DNA of 64,000 bases from CAVVEQ01 sp963804865. GTDB taxonomy: Bacteria; Chloroflexota; Anaerolineae; Anaerolineales; Anaerolineaceae. The DNA is taken from NCBI GenBank assembly GCA_963804865.1, contig CAWDSH010000001.1, positions 1,178,001 to 1,242,000 on the forward strand, in the 5' to 3' direction. Positions 8,285 to 17,867 of this stretch are shown here, one piece after another; the stretch's first letter is position 1, and every line of letters begins with the position of its first letter. The notes under the pieces are model-generated. The model made no database searches. It was not told where the DNA came from and worked only from the letters and a program-made list of their open reading frames with translations. The position numbers and the translations under genes are program-made.

Positions 8285-8779
8285 ATGCCCATTTTAGACC
8301 GGGATGCCTTTGAATTCTTCAGCCGCAGCGCGGAGCAGACCCGGCGCCTGGGTATGCGCCTTGGCTCGCTGCTAAAAATGGGCAATGTCATCTGCCTCTC
8401 AGGAGATCTGGGAGCTGGAAAAACGACCATGGTTCAGGGCATTGCCCAGGGTTGGGGCTCATTGGATAAAGTATCCAGCCCAACTTTTGTACTGGTCAAT
8501 GAATACCGGCGGTTGGATGGTAATCGACTGCATCACCTGGATGCCTACCGTTTGGAAAATGCAAAAGAAGCTGAAGATCTTGATTTGGATGAGTTACTCA
8601 GCAGGGGTATCCTGGTGGTTGAATGGCCGGAACGCATTCAAAATGCCCTGCCCGGGGATTTCTTATTGATTAGGTTGAAATGGATGGCTGATGAGCAACG
8701 CGACCTGGTATTCACCGCCTACGGCACCCAATATGAGGACTTGCTTGCCCGATACAGGCGTTCCGTGGTGGGAGGATAA
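8285..8779 (+). CDS. tsaE: tRNA threonylcarbamoyladenosine biosynthesis ATPase TsaE
   Basis: P-loop ATPase that works with TsaB and TsaD to make t6A at position 37 of ANN-decoding tRNAs. Motifs in order: Walker A GDLGAGKTT (about 39-47), SSPTFVLVNEY (about 64-74), HLDAYRL with the conserved Asp, and VVEWPER (about 115-121). Length of 164 residues is normal. It heads the tsaE-tsaB-rimI-udg operon and directly abuts tsaB (stop and start adjacent). The predicted mRNA starts at the ATG itself. tsaD, usually required, is not in this window. Confidence 0.94.
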   Translation: MPILDRDAFEFFSRSAEQTRRLGMRLGSLLKMGNVICLSGDLGAGKTTMVQGIAQGWGSLDKVSSPTFVLVNEYRRLDGNRLHHLDAYRLENAKEAEDLDLDELLSRGILVVEWPERIQNALPGDFLLIRLKWMADEQRDLVFTAYGTQYEDLLARYRRSVVGG

Positions 8780-9448
8780 ATGCTTCTAGCAGTTGATAGC
8801 TCAACCCAATTCATCGGGCTGGCCCTTTACGATGGCGCTCAGGTGATAGGTGAATCCATCTGGCACACTCCCGGTCATCACACGGTCGAGCTTGCTCCTG
8901 CTATCAAAATTTTGCTGGAAAAAAGTGCTGTCAAGGTTGAAGGGCTACAAGCATTGGGCATTGCCCTGGGACCGGGTTCGTTCACCGGTCTGCGCATCGG
9001 TCTGGCACTGGTGAAAGGCTTGGCTCTTGCCCATCACTTGAGCGTGATTGGGATACCCACCCTGGATTTCCTCGCCGCAGCACAGCCTGTGCAGGATCGA
9101 CAGCTGGCTGCTGTGCTTAAGGCAGGTCGGAACAGGTTGGCGATGGTTTTATATGAACCTGCCCCATCAGGCTGGCAAAAAGTCGGAGAACCAAAAGTCA
9201 CTACCGTTATTGATCTTGCCGCGCAGATTAAAAAGCCAACATTGATCTGCGGTGAATTGAACGCCGAGGAAAGACATGTGCTGGCACGCAAATGGAAGAA
9301 TGTTGTCCTGGCTTCTCCCGCACAATGTGTACGCCGCCCTTCCTATCTTGCTGAAATGGCCTGGCAACGCTTTGAAACAGGCAATGTTGATGATCCCGTC
9401 AGCCTGGCACCGATCTATTTGCATGTGGCTGGGGAGATCCCCTTGTGA
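8780..9448 (+). CDS. tsaB: tRNA threonylcarbamoyladenosine biosynthesis protein TsaB
   Basis: ASKHA-fold scaffold partner of TsaD in t6A synthesis. The 222-residue protein starts LLAVDSSTQFIGLALYDG, the degenerate first nucleotide motif, contains the conserved GPGSFTGLRIGLALVKGLA helix (about 70-88), and ends with the LAPIYLH segment common to TsaB. No DnaK-like ATP site is expected in this subunit. It overlaps rimI by 4 nt and follows tsaE without a gap, the classical arrangement. Confidence 0.94.
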   Translation: MLLAVDSSTQFIGLALYDGAQVIGESIWHTPGHHTVELAPAIKILLEKSAVKVEGLQALGIALGPGSFTGLRIGLALVKGLALAHHLSVIGIPTLDFLAAAQPVQDRQLAAVLKAGRNRLAMVLYEPAPSGWQKVGEPKVTTVIDLAAQIKKPTLICGELNAEERHVLARKWKNVVLASPAQCVRRPSYLAEMAWQRFETGNVDDPVSLAPIYLHVAGEIPL

Positions 9449-9966
9449 GTGTCACTCGTGAGGACTTGCAGCTGCGTTTCCGGCCTATGCGTCGAGACGA
9501 TATTGAGTACATACAGCAAATCGATGCACTCTCATTCAGCCTGCCCTGGCCTAAATCTTCTTTTGAATTCGAGTTGAATAATCCCTCATCACGTTCCCGT
9601 GTGGCAGAAATTGTTGATCAAGAAGGCCAAGCCAGGCTGGTCGGAATGATCTGTATCTGGGTAATATTGGATGAAGTTCATATAGCAACTATCGCCGTCC
9701 ACCCTGATTTTCGCCAACAGGGGATAGGAAAAAAGCTGCTGGCGCATACCTTATTGGAAGCTGCTGGGGAAGGTGTAAAATTGGCATATTTGGAAGTCCG
9801 CCGGGGCAATTTAACCGCCCAAAAAATGTATGCCCGTTTTGGTTTCACCACGGTCGGGGTGCGCTCCAGGTATTACGCGGATAATCACGAAGATGCATTG
9901 ATGATGAATTTGGAACAATTGGATATTCCTCTTCTAAGACAGATCGCTGCAGGTGAATCAACATGA
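9445..9966 (+). CDS. rimI: Ribosomal-protein-S18-alanine N-acetyltransferase-like GNAT
   Basis: GNAT acetyltransferase of 173 residues, assigned as RimI by operon position after tsaB. It starts with a GTG that overlaps the tsaB stop (GTGA). It shows the RPMRRDDIEYIQQID opening, the acetyl-CoA binding segment IAVHPDFRQQGIGKKLL (about 91-107; the P-loop is QQGIGK) and the ARFGFTTVGVRSRYY beta-strand/Tyr motif near the C terminus. RimI acetylates the N-terminal Ala of S18 in enterobacteria; the actual substrate here is inferred. Confidence 0.88.
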   Translation: MSVTREDLQLRFRPMRRDDIEYIQQIDALSFSLPWPKSSFEFELNNPSSRSRVAEIVDQEGQARLVGMICIWVILDEVHIATIAVHPDFRQQGIGKKLLAHTLLEAAGEGVKLAYLEVRRGNLTAQKMYARFGFTTVGVRSRYYADNHEDALMMNLEQLDIPLLRQIAAGEST

Positions 9967-10622
9967 ATAATTCAATGGAACCCGCTGCAGTTATGCATGA
10001 GGTCGCCGGTCAGGTGGCTGAATGCATGCGCTGTAACTTGCATTTTTCCCGCAAGAAAGCTGTTCCAGGTGAAGGTCCCATAAACTCGAAGTTAATGTTT
10101 ATCGGTGAAGGTCCGGGTTTCTTTGAAAACGAGCAAGGTCGACCTTTCGTCGGCCAGGCAGGTAAATTCCTCGAGGAGCTCTTGGGTAAAATTGGGATGA
10201 CTCGCGATCAGGTATTCATCACCAACGTAGTGAAGTGCCGTCCCCCTGGAAATCGCGATCCGTTGCCTGAAGAGCTTGCTGCATGTGCGGAATATCTTGA
10301 CCGGCAGATCGCCGCATTGAATCCCCGGGTGATCGTCACTCTTGGACGATACTCCATGGCAAAATTTATGCCCTCCGCACGTATCAGTGATGTGCATGGG
10401 CAATCCGCCTGGATCAAAGGACGACTCATCGTCCCCATGTATCACCCGGCAGCTGCACTGCATCAGCCTTCTTTAAAGTCAACGATTGAGAAGGATTTCA
10501 TTGAATTACCAGGGTTGATCACCCAGAGTGATAAAATTCAACCTCCGTCTGCTCCAATGTCCCAAGAGGTTCAGACAAACGAAAAACCGGCTGACAATCC
10601 CGAACAGCTCAGCCTATTCTGA
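9963..10622 (+). CDS. Type-4 uracil-DNA glycosylase, [4Fe-4S]
   Basis: Thermophile-type uracil-DNA glycosylase (family 4) that removes uracil from DNA. The four iron-sulfur cysteines are visible as CMRC (about residues 20-23) and in VVKCRPPGNRDP plus AACAEYL. The catalytic/uracil pocket motif is GEGPGFFENEQGRPFVG (about 45-61) and the leucine-loop motif is MYHPAAALH (about 158-166). A C-terminal tail of about 40 residues ends in EQLSLF; such QLxLF-like ends are typical beta-clamp-binding peptides. It overlaps rimI by 4 nt. Confidence 0.93.
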   Translation: MNNSMEPAAVMHEVAGQVAECMRCNLHFSRKKAVPGEGPINSKLMFIGEGPGFFENEQGRPFVGQAGKFLEELLGKIGMTRDQVFITNVVKCRPPGNRDPLPEELAACAEYLDRQIAALNPRVIVTLGRYSMAKFMPSARISDVHGQSAWIKGRLIVPMYHPAAALHQPSLKSTIEKDFIELPGLITQSDKIQPPSAPMSQEVQTNEKPADNPEQLSLF

Positions 10623-10639
10623 TCACAAGGAAATTGCAA

Positions 10640-11956
10640 ATGAGTGAATTGAGTCAATTAATCGAAAAATTTAACAATAAGACCGCAACTGTTTCCATCC
10701 TTGGTTTGGGTTATGTTGGTCTTCCTTTGGCGGTTGTTTTTGCAGATGCGGGCTTCACCGTCATAGGAATCGATCCAATCCAATCCAAGGTTGATGAATT
10801 AAACCAGGGAAAGAGTTACATAATCGATGTTCCGTCCGAGGTCGTTGCCAGGCATGTGAAATCTGGCAGGCTCAAAGCCACAACTGATTTCAGTGTATTG
10901 AAGCAGGTTGATGGCGTCAGCATTTGCGTTCCGACGCCACTGCGCAAGACCGGTGATCCGGATCTCTCCTTCATTGTCTCCGCCACTGAGGAACTGGCAA
11001 AATACCTTCATCGCGGTATGGTGGTCGTTCTCGAATCAACGACATATCCCGGCACAACCCGTGAGTTGACCTTGCCAAAGCTGGAGGAAGTCAGCGGTCT
11101 GAAAGTCGGTAAGGATTTTTTCCTTGCCTTCTCCCCGGAAAGGGTTGATCCTGGGCGGGAGGATTTCACCACTATCAACACCCCCAAAGTGATGGGGGGG
11201 ATCACACCTGAATGCTGCGAAGTTGCCGTTGCCTGGTATAAGCAGGCGATCAAAACAGTGGTTCCGGTTTCATCGGCGGAGGTCGCTGAAATGGCCAAGC
11301 TGCTCGAAAATACCTTCCGCATGATCAACATCGGACTGGTCAATGAGCTGGCACTTATGTGTGATCGACTTGGCGTGGACGTTTGGGAAGTGATCGATGC
11401 CGCTGCCACCAAACCATTCGGTTTCATGAAATTCACCCCCGGTCCAGGCCTGGGTGGGCACTGCATCCCCATTGACCCGCTCTATCTTTCCTGGAAGCTG
11501 CGTACCCTAAACTACACCGCTCGTTTCATCGAGCTCGCTTCTGAGATTAATACTGGGATGCCGCGCTACGTGGTCTCCCGCATCCAGGATGCTTTGAATA
11601 ACGCGAGCAAATCACTGAAAGGCAGCAAGGTTCTCGTACTGGGCGCAGCCTATAAACCCGATATTGACGATCTACGCGAATCACCAGCCCTGGATGTCAT
11701 CCATCTCCTGCAGCAAAAAGGCGCACTGGTGAGTTACCACGATCCGTATATTCCCAAGATCAAGCATGATGATTGGGAAATCAAATCCGTAACCGAGGTC
11801 TTACCAGCAGTTCGCGAGGCGGACTGTGTGGCGATCATAACAAATCACGCCAGTTATGATTTCAGTGCCATTCTGAAAGAAGCAAAGTTAATATTTGACG
11901 CCCGAAATGCCTTGGGCAAGATTGCTAAAAATGATCCCAAGGTAACCAAACTGTAA
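10640..11956 (+). CDS. Nucleotide-sugar dehydrogenase (UDP-GlcNAc/ManNAc or UDP-Glc dehydrogenase family)
   Basis: NAD-dependent two-fold oxidation of a UDP-sugar to a UDP-uronate. N-terminal Rossmann motif GLGYVGLPLA (about 23-32), a central dimerisation region with LLENTFRMINIGLVNE, the active-site GPGLGGHCIPIDP with the catalytic Cys (about 276-288), and a C-terminal domain with VLGAAYKPDIDDLRESPA. 438 residues, normal for the WecC/TuaD group; the Cys motif fits WecC-like enzymes. Start is the ATG of MSELSQ behind AAGGA. It begins the polysaccharide block and sits one base before the epimerase start. Confidence 0.9.
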   Translation: MSELSQLIEKFNNKTATVSILGLGYVGLPLAVVFADAGFTVIGIDPIQSKVDELNQGKSYIIDVPSEVVARHVKSGRLKATTDFSVLKQVDGVSICVPTPLRKTGDPDLSFIVSATEELAKYLHRGMVVVLESTTYPGTTRELTLPKLEEVSGLKVGKDFFLAFSPERVDPGREDFTTINTPKVMGGITPECCEVAVAWYKQAIKTVVPVSSAEVAEMAKLLENTFRMINIGLVNELALMCDRLGVDVWEVIDAAATKPFGFMKFTPGPGLGGHCIPIDPLYLSWKLRTLNYTARFIELASEINTGMPRYVVSRIQDALNNASKSLKGSKVLVLGAAYKPDIDDLRESPALDVIHLLQQKGALVSYHDPYIPKIKHDDWEIKSVTEVLPAVREADCVAIITNHASYDFSAILKEAKLIFDARNALGKIAKNDPKVTKL

Positions 11957-12934
11957 ATGGCACAATACCTCGTCACCGGCGCAGCAGGTTTTATTGCCTT
12001 TAAAGTTATAGATCTCCTCCTTCAGGAAGGTCATACGGTCATCGGTCTGGATAATTTAAATGATGCTTATGATTTGCGATTGAAGGAATGGCGACTCGAA
12101 AAACTGAGGGTCAATAGGAATTTTATTTTCCATCACCAGGATATTTGTGATCTGCCGACCGCAAAGGGTATTGTCAAAGAAAACGGCAGTATCCAAGCGG
12201 TAATCAATTTGGCAGCCCGCGCTGGAGTTCGTACATCTGTTGAGAATCCCTGGTTATATTATGAAAGTAATGTTATCGGGACACTCAACATGCTCGAGAT
12301 ATGCCGTCAATGCGATATCCCCAAGTTTGTGATGGCATCCACCTCAAGCATCTACGGTCTTAATCCACCTCTTCCCACTCCAGAGGACGCTGACAGTAGC
12401 CATCCGTTGCAGCCTTATGCCGCCAGCAAAAAAGCTGCGGAAACGCTGGCATACAGTTATCACTATCTCTACGGGTTGGACGTGACTGTCTTCCGTTATT
12501 TCACCGTCTATGGTCCAGCAGGTCGCCCCGATCTATTCCTTTTTCGTTTCGTCCAGTGGATCGCTGAAAACCGTCCGGTTCGTGTTTCAGGTGACGGGAA
12601 CCAAACTCGTGGTTGCACTTATCTGGACGACATTGCACAAGGTACGCTCTTGGGTTTAAAACCTGTGGGTTACGAAATCTTCAATTTAGGCGGTGAACAG
12701 GTGATCTCGATCAATGACTTCATAAGCCGCCTTGAAGTTCTGTTAAATAAAAAAGCTTCCAAAGAATTTTATCCACGCAACCAGGCTGACGTATTGGAGA
12801 ATTGGGCGGATATCAGCAAAGCACGCAAATTATTAGGTTGGGAACCAAAGACCACCCTGGATAAAGGTATTGCAGAGCTTGTCGACTGGTATATGGCTGA
12901 GCGCAGTTGGGCAAGCCAGATCCTGACCCCATGA
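11957..12934 (+). CDS. NAD-dependent epimerase/dehydratase, UDP-uronate 4-epimerase-like
   Basis: Short-chain dehydrogenase of the extended type, acting on a nucleotide sugar. Cofactor motif TGAAGFIAFKV (about 7-17; canonical GxxGxxG has Ala at the last Gly), DNLNDAYD, the NLAARAGVRTS segment, Ser/Tyr/Lys catalytic set STSSIYG and YAASKK (about 153-158), then FRYFTVYGPAGRPD. The LAARAGVR motif is typical of UDP-glucuronate 4-epimerases, which fits the dehydrogenase before it. 325 residues. Starts immediately after the upstream stop and overlaps the flippase start as ATGA. Confidence 0.87.
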   Translation: MAQYLVTGAAGFIAFKVIDLLLQEGHTVIGLDNLNDAYDLRLKEWRLEKLRVNRNFIFHHQDICDLPTAKGIVKENGSIQAVINLAARAGVRTSVENPWLYYESNVIGTLNMLEICRQCDIPKFVMASTSSIYGLNPPLPTPEDADSSHPLQPYAASKKAAETLAYSYHYLYGLDVTVFRYFTVYGPAGRPDLFLFRFVQWIAENRPVRVSGDGNQTRGCTYLDDIAQGTLLGLKPVGYEIFNLGGEQVISINDFISRLEVLLNKKASKEFYPRNQADVLENWADISKARKLLGWEPKTTLDKGIAELVDWYMAERSWASQILTP

Positions 12935-14289
12935 TCAAGACTATCAGGGATCGTTGGCGCATTTGGAAAGAGGACTACGTCCTCGGCGGCGTCATCAAGA
13001 ACACCGGTTATCTTTTTAGCAGCAACACCATCGCCATGGGTCTGAGCTCGGTTCAGACACTGCTCGCCACGCTTCTACTCGGTCCAGCAAGTTACGGTGT
13101 CCTGGGTTTGATCACAGCCTATGCTTCCAGTGTAAACCGGCTGCTTTCGTTCCGTATGGGTGAGCTGGTGATCAAACACGCTGGTGGTCAGCTTGCTGTC
13201 GGAAATAAAGCACACGCTGCCGCGATCATTAAAGCCGCTGGTCTCGCTGAATTTATTACTTCCGTGACTGCATACGCGATATTGGCTCTCCTCGCTCCCT
13301 GGGCAGCTGCCAATTTCATAAAGGATCCGCAGGTTGTTAGATGGATCCTGATCTATGGGTCAGTAATATTGGCGGATGTTGTCTTTGAAACCTCCACCGC
13401 TGTATTGCAAATTGGCAATCATTTTCGAAACCAGGCGTTATTGAATCTATTGCAGAGCATCCTGACCACACTTTTAATCGCAGCGGCTTTTTTCACCCAT
13501 TCCGGGATTTATTTTGTGCTTGCAGCATATTTGGTGGGTAAATTCGTCCTGGGGTTGGGGACAACATTCATGGCAATAAAATGGATGCGCCCCTTATTGG
13601 GAAAGGGGTGGTGGAAAGCCCCATTGAGTCTGATCACCAACCGGAAAGAATTGGCAAATTTCGCTATCAGCACTAATCTGAGTGGAACGATCAATATGGT
13701 CATCCGCGATAGTGAATTGCTATGGGTTGGTTATTTCCTCAATCCTGCTGCTGCTGGATATTACAAACTGGCACTGGCTTTGATGAACCTCACAGCCATG
13801 CCTATCAGTCAGTTCATCAATACAACTTTTCCGCAAATCAGTAGATCAGTCGCGCGCCTGGAATGGAAATCTTTGCGTTCTCTTCTAAAACGCACCTCGG
13901 CAATTGCTGCAGGGTGGATCGGCTTATGTTCTATTGCAATGGTCCTGCTTGGTCCTTGGTTCTTCTCGTGGTATAAAAATGGGGATTATGCCCCTTCGCT
14001 TCAGGGGATGCTTATCCTCATCGTTGGATTTGGAGCCCAGGGTATCCTTTTTTGGAACCGACCTCTTCTACTGGCGCTTGGAAAACCCAATTTCCCGCTA
14101 CTGGTCAATGCATCCCTGGGGGCATTGAAGATCATATTAATGTTCCTGTTGGTACCCATCTGGGGATATCCGGCGGAAGCTGGCTTGCTCTCCGGGTATT
14201 TTCTCTTTTCTGTGATCCTGATCACCTGGCGGGGATTGAAAGAATTACGGCATCAATCCCACCTTGAACCGGCAATGGTGGGAACGTGA
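12931..14289 (+). CDS. Oligosaccharide flippase (Wzx/MATE-like)
   Basis: Polytopic membrane protein, 452 residues and about 12 hydrophobic segments, of the MOP superfamily that moves lipid-linked oligosaccharide across the membrane. The N-terminal YLFSSNTIAMGLSSVQTLLA segment and the loop SFRMGELVIKHAG match the RfbX/Wzx group. The start is the ATG at 12931, overlapping the epimerase stop, rather than an earlier in-frame TTG. Its place between an epimerase and a GT4 supports a role in exporting a surface polysaccharide or glycan unit. Confidence 0.85.
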   Translation: MIKTIRDRWRIWKEDYVLGGVIKNTGYLFSSNTIAMGLSSVQTLLATLLLGPASYGVLGLITAYASSVNRLLSFRMGELVIKHAGGQLAVGNKAHAAAIIKAAGLAEFITSVTAYAILALLAPWAAANFIKDPQVVRWILIYGSVILADVVFETSTAVLQIGNHFRNQALLNLLQSILTTLLIAAAFFTHSGIYFVLAAYLVGKFVLGLGTTFMAIKWMRPLLGKGWWKAPLSLITNRKELANFAISTNLSGTINMVIRDSELLWVGYFLNPAAAGYYKLALALMNLTAMPISQFINTTFPQISRSVARLEWKSLRSLLKRTSAIAAGWIGLCSIAMVLLGPWFFSWYKNGDYAPSLQGMLILIVGFGAQGILFWNRPLLLALGKPNFPLLVNASLGALKIILMFLLVPIWGYPAEAGLLSGYFLFSVILITWRGLKELRHQSHLEPAMVGT

Positions 14290-15413
14290 AAATCGCCTGC
14301 ATCTCTCCCTCCCGAGTGCCTGCTCAGACTGCCAACAGTATCCAGATGATGAAAGCCTGCCATGCATTGGGAGCGATCGGTAATACGATCAGGCTCTTCG
14401 TACCTGGTAAAGGCATCCAGAATTGGGAAGAATTATCATCGTTATACGGCCTGGAAAAAGAATTCCAGATAACCTGGCTTCCGGGAATCAGGGCATTACG
14501 CCGTTATGATTTTTCAATGAAAGCCATCGGTCAGGCACGTCGATGGGGCGCAGATCTGATATACACCTGGCTGCCACAGGCAGCAGATTTAGCTCTCTGG
14601 CAGGGACACCCTGCCATCCTAGAGGTGCATGATCGTCCTTCAGGACATTTGGGTCCATTCCTTTTTCGTCAATTCTGCCGGTTTTCAACCAAGAAACGCA
14701 TAATCGTGATCACTCATGCACTCAAGCGTATTCTGCAGAAAGAATATGAGATCAATTTGGCGGAAAACGATTTTATTATCTCCCCAAACGGGGTCGATTG
14801 GGACCGCTTTGCCACCCAGCCTGAATCCGTTGAAGCGCGCAGGATGCTTGGACTTCCGGACAAATTGACCGCCGGCTTCAGCGGGCATTTTTATCCCGGC
14901 CGAGGGACGCAGATGCTATATGACCTGGCACGGGTGTTCCCTGAAATCCAATTCCTGTGGATTGGTGGGCGAAAAGAGGATATCGAATACTGGAAAAATA
15001 AATCTGATGCGGAAGGTGTCAATAACATAGTCCTGACTGGATTTATTGACAACAGCCGCCTGCCCGGTTATTTGGCTGCTGCTGATGTTCTATTGATCCC
15101 GTTCGACCGCGTTGTAACAGGCAGCAGCGGGGGCAACTCTGCAGAGATTTGCAGCCCTATGAAGATGTTCGAGTATATGGCAGCTGGCCGTGCCATTGTG
15201 ACCAGTGAGCTCCCTGTTATTCGAGAGGTCTTGAACGAGAAAAATGCTGTTTTTTGCCCTCCTGAAGATTTACCAGCCTGGCAATCAACGCTCGCCAGTT
15301 TATTCAACTCCCCCTCCAGGATCAAGGCATTGGGTACACAAGCCAGGCAGGATTCCTCACTTTACACCTGGCAAATCCGAGCCAAGAAAGCGCTGCTCCA
15401 TTTCTTGGATTGA
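14286..15413 (+). CDS. Glycosyltransferase family 4 protein
   Basis: Retaining GT-B glycosyltransferase, cytoplasmic or membrane-peripheral. The N-terminal half has SPSRVPAQTANSIQMMKAC and a Rossmann-like acceptor domain. The C-terminal half has FSGHFYPGRGTQML (about 197-210), a WIGGRKEDIEYW donor region and the conserved FEYMAAGRAIVTSELPVIREV segment (about 296-316). 375 residues. GTG start overlaps the flippase stop (GTGA). Donor is not determinable; a mannose or N-acetylhexosamine donor is common in this family. Confidence 0.88.
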   Translation: MKIACISPSRVPAQTANSIQMMKACHALGAIGNTIRLFVPGKGIQNWEELSSLYGLEKEFQITWLPGIRALRRYDFSMKAIGQARRWGADLIYTWLPQAADLALWQGHPAILEVHDRPSGHLGPFLFRQFCRFSTKKRIIVITHALKRILQKEYEINLAENDFIISPNGVDWDRFATQPESVEARRMLGLPDKLTAGFSGHFYPGRGTQMLYDLARVFPEIQFLWIGGRKEDIEYWKNKSDAEGVNNIVLTGFIDNSRLPGYLAAADVLLIPFDRVVTGSSGGNSAEICSPMKMFEYMAAGRAIVTSELPVIREVLNEKNAVFCPPEDLPAWQSTLASLFNSPSRIKALGTQARQDSSLYTWQIRAKKALLHFLD

Positions 15414-15428
15414 ATTATCATCACGTCA

Positions 15429-16959
15429 ATGAAAAAGTCCCGAGTGATTCTAATTCTTGGTGAAGCGATATCGAGCCTCTTACTGGGGGCGGTCATTTCT
15501 GCGCTGGGAGCAGAAGGTTTTTCGCTGACAGGGTGGCTGATTTCTTCACTCTTAATATTTATCTCCATTTTCCTGCTCATGCTTGCCATCAAATTGGCAG
15601 GTAATTCCCGATCGCTCCGGCTTATCACCTTGCTTGCGTTCGCCATTCGAATAATTTTCAGTGTGGCACTCACACTCACCCTTCCGGTGTTCGGTCATGA
15701 GAACGAGCAGAATCAAGCCGGGTACCTCTTTTATGATGCCTATGAGAGAGATACCGAAGCCTGGCACCTGGCACAGTCGGGTGAGCCAATTTGGAGCGCT
15801 TTTCAAAACCAATACATCAGCGATCAATACGGCGGACTGCTTTCAATAATTGCGATGGTTTATCGCTACCTCAGCCCGGACGTTCACCGTCAGATGTTGA
15901 TGCTTATCCTGGCAGCCTTTGCCGGTTCCATTGGTATTCCCTTTTTATGGAAAGCAATTCATAAAAGATGGAGTAAAAAAGCCGCGAATTGGTCTGCGAT
16001 TGTGCTGGCGTTCTATCCGGAAGCCATCCTCCTGGGCAGTTCCCATATGCGCGAACCTTACCTGATCGCATTGATCTGTATGGCTATGTGGTCAGTGATG
16101 AATTGGCAATCATCTCCAAAAAGATCTGCAATCGTGATTGCAGCCAGTCTCATTGGTTTATTGGCGTTTTCCTGGAGAGTGGCAATAGTGATCGCAGGAG
16201 TTTTAGCGATCTGGTATTGGCTCGATATCGTCATCCAAAAATGGGGGCGTACCCAGCGCCTTTTGGGATGGGCAGCGATAATCGCGGGAATGATCCTGAT
16301 GGTAATTTTGAGTTGGGCATGGTTTCGAGAAACTGCCAATTATGACGCCTATTTGACCGAACGGGCTTCTGGTTCAGTACAGGTCCTGGTGGATATGATC
16401 GGTGAGAAATTTAAGATCCCGCTGGTCACCATCTACGGGTCTAACACAACCAGTCCTGCCTGCCGCCCTGGTGGCTCTATCCAAACCGCTTGCCAGCGCG
16501 GTGACCATTTTCAGATCGGTGGGATGGTACCTGCTGGCTCCCATCCTGCTCTATGGTTGGTTTTCAACCTTGAAGATTAAGGATGATGGTGAAAAACGGT
16601 TACTCGTCTGGGTTGCGGGTATTTCACTGGTTTGGGTGGTAGCGTCATCCATGCGTGCCGGCGGTGATATGTGGGACAATCCGCGTTACCGCGCGATTTT
16701 CCTGCCATTCTTCGCGTTGATCATTGGATGGGTCATCCACAATTATCAAAAGAAGCGGAATCCATGGCTCCTGCGCATATATTTTATCGAGTTATTGGTT
16801 GTGTTAATCTTTATAAATTGGTATTCGGCGAGATATAACAATATTGGTGTCCACTTGAGCTTCTTCAATACCCTGTATCTTTCTATTGCCGCGACGATAG
16901 TTCCCCTATTCTTGTTTTGGTTGAATGACCGCAGATCCATAAAAAACCTTAAGCAATAA
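15429..16959 (+). CDS. Multi-pass membrane glycosyltransferase-like protein, split by one frameshift
   Basis: About 510 residues with roughly ten to twelve hydrophobic segments and a large loop after the second or third helix, resembling the PMT/ArnT-like GT-C class or an O-antigen polymerase. The first frame ends in an unrelated tail soon after VTIYG (about 16437). Dropping one G of the GGG at 16437-16439 continues in frame with LTQPVLPAALVALSKPL and four more helices to the stop at 16959. Both halves are clearly one gene. It lies in the polysaccharide block 15 nt after the GT4. Function inferred from topology and context only. Confidence 0.75.
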
Positions 16960-16960
16960 A

Positions 16961-17410
16961 ATGGATTCAACGATTTACCTTAAAGATTCCCTGAATATCA
17001 TTGCACAAAGCCTAAAGTCGATCAATAGTGGACAAACATTCTTTTATAGGGTGATCGCCTTGCAGCTGCGCCTGATCCTGTGCGATACATTGCGCGTACA
17101 TGATGAAGTTGTCGATATATCGTTGATCAGACGAATCGAACCAAATATTCAACTACATTTGATCTCCTGGGATGTGGATACAGTTCTTCCTCCAAAGAAG
17201 CTATCACTGGATGATTGGCTTTCCACACCCATTCCGGGAACCAAAGATGAACCAATCACTATTCGCAAGTTGATCCGTCAGGTGTGTGATACGGATGGCG
17301 GTGCGCATATCGATCAGAGAGCCAACCTGGTTTTTCCACCCGATTACCGCGAATGGATCATCCGCCTGGCAGGCAGTGTTCTCTCAGATCTTAAAAAATA
17401 TCAGCAATAA
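16961..17410 (+). CDS. Hypothetical protein
   Basis: Soluble protein of 149 residues without a signal peptide or membrane segment. I do not recognise the family. Notable features are a conserved-looking segment CDTDGGAHIDQR (about 110-121) and a PDYREWIIRLAGSVLSDLKKY C-terminal helix. The start ATG follows the membrane glycosyltransferase stop by 1 nt, so it is probably co-transcribed with the polysaccharide genes. The acidic, glycine- and histidine-containing centre could be a metal or nucleotide site, but this is a guess. Confidence 0.7.
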   Translation: MDSTIYLKDSLNIIAQSLKSINSGQTFFYRVIALQLRLILCDTLRVHDEVVDISLIRRIEPNIQLHLISWDVDTVLPPKKLSLDDWLSTPIPGTKDEPITIRKLIRQVCDTDGGAHIDQRANLVFPPDYREWIIRLAGSVLSDLKKYQQ

Positions 17411-17489
17411 TGCGAATTATCTAATCGGACTTTTACGGGTTATCAAAATCCGCTTATCTATCCCCCTGAAATAGTATTTCTTTATAAAA

Positions 17490-17795
17490 TCAAGCCCGCC
17501 ATGGACCAACATCATCCCAGGCGTATTCCAGGTGCTCAGCCATCGCCCGCCCCATCTTCTTACGCACCTGCCTGAATACCCACTGCATCAGATCCATGCC
17601 GCCCATTTCATCCAATCGACGCCCAATCTCACGTGCGCGAATATTCCTGCAGTTACCATTAAACCCGCCTCCTGGCCTTTCAGAAAGGAAATCCGATTCC
17701 TTTCCTATCATAAGCAGTTCATCCAATAAAACCTGGACTTCGCGTGCCTGGCTGGAAGAATAAGGCTTTATAAATAGATCCTGAAGGAAGCTCAT
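17490..17795 (-). CDS. Hypothetical protein
   Basis: Soluble, charged 101-residue protein of unknown family. Features visible: N-terminal MSFLQDLFIKPYSSSQAREVQ..., a basic GNCRNIRAREIGRRLDEMGGM centre (about 46-66) and a helix QWVFRQVRKKMGRAMAEHLEYAWDD (about 70-94). Small all-helical composition and no motifs for enzymes. Convergent with the preceding plus-strand gene and divergent from the deacetylase. An AGGTG ribosome-site candidate precedes the ATG. Confidence 0.65.
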   Translation of the reverse strand: MSFLQDLFIKPYSSSQAREVQVLLDELLMIGKESDFLSERPGGGFNGNCRNIRAREIGRRLDEMGGMDLMQWVFRQVRKKMGRAMAEHLEYAWDDVGPWRA

Positions 17796-17867
17796 TTCAT
17801 CACCTGATCAAAATTCTATCATGTATCCATGAAAGTCATTCTTTATGAAATATGGTAAATTTGGTTG

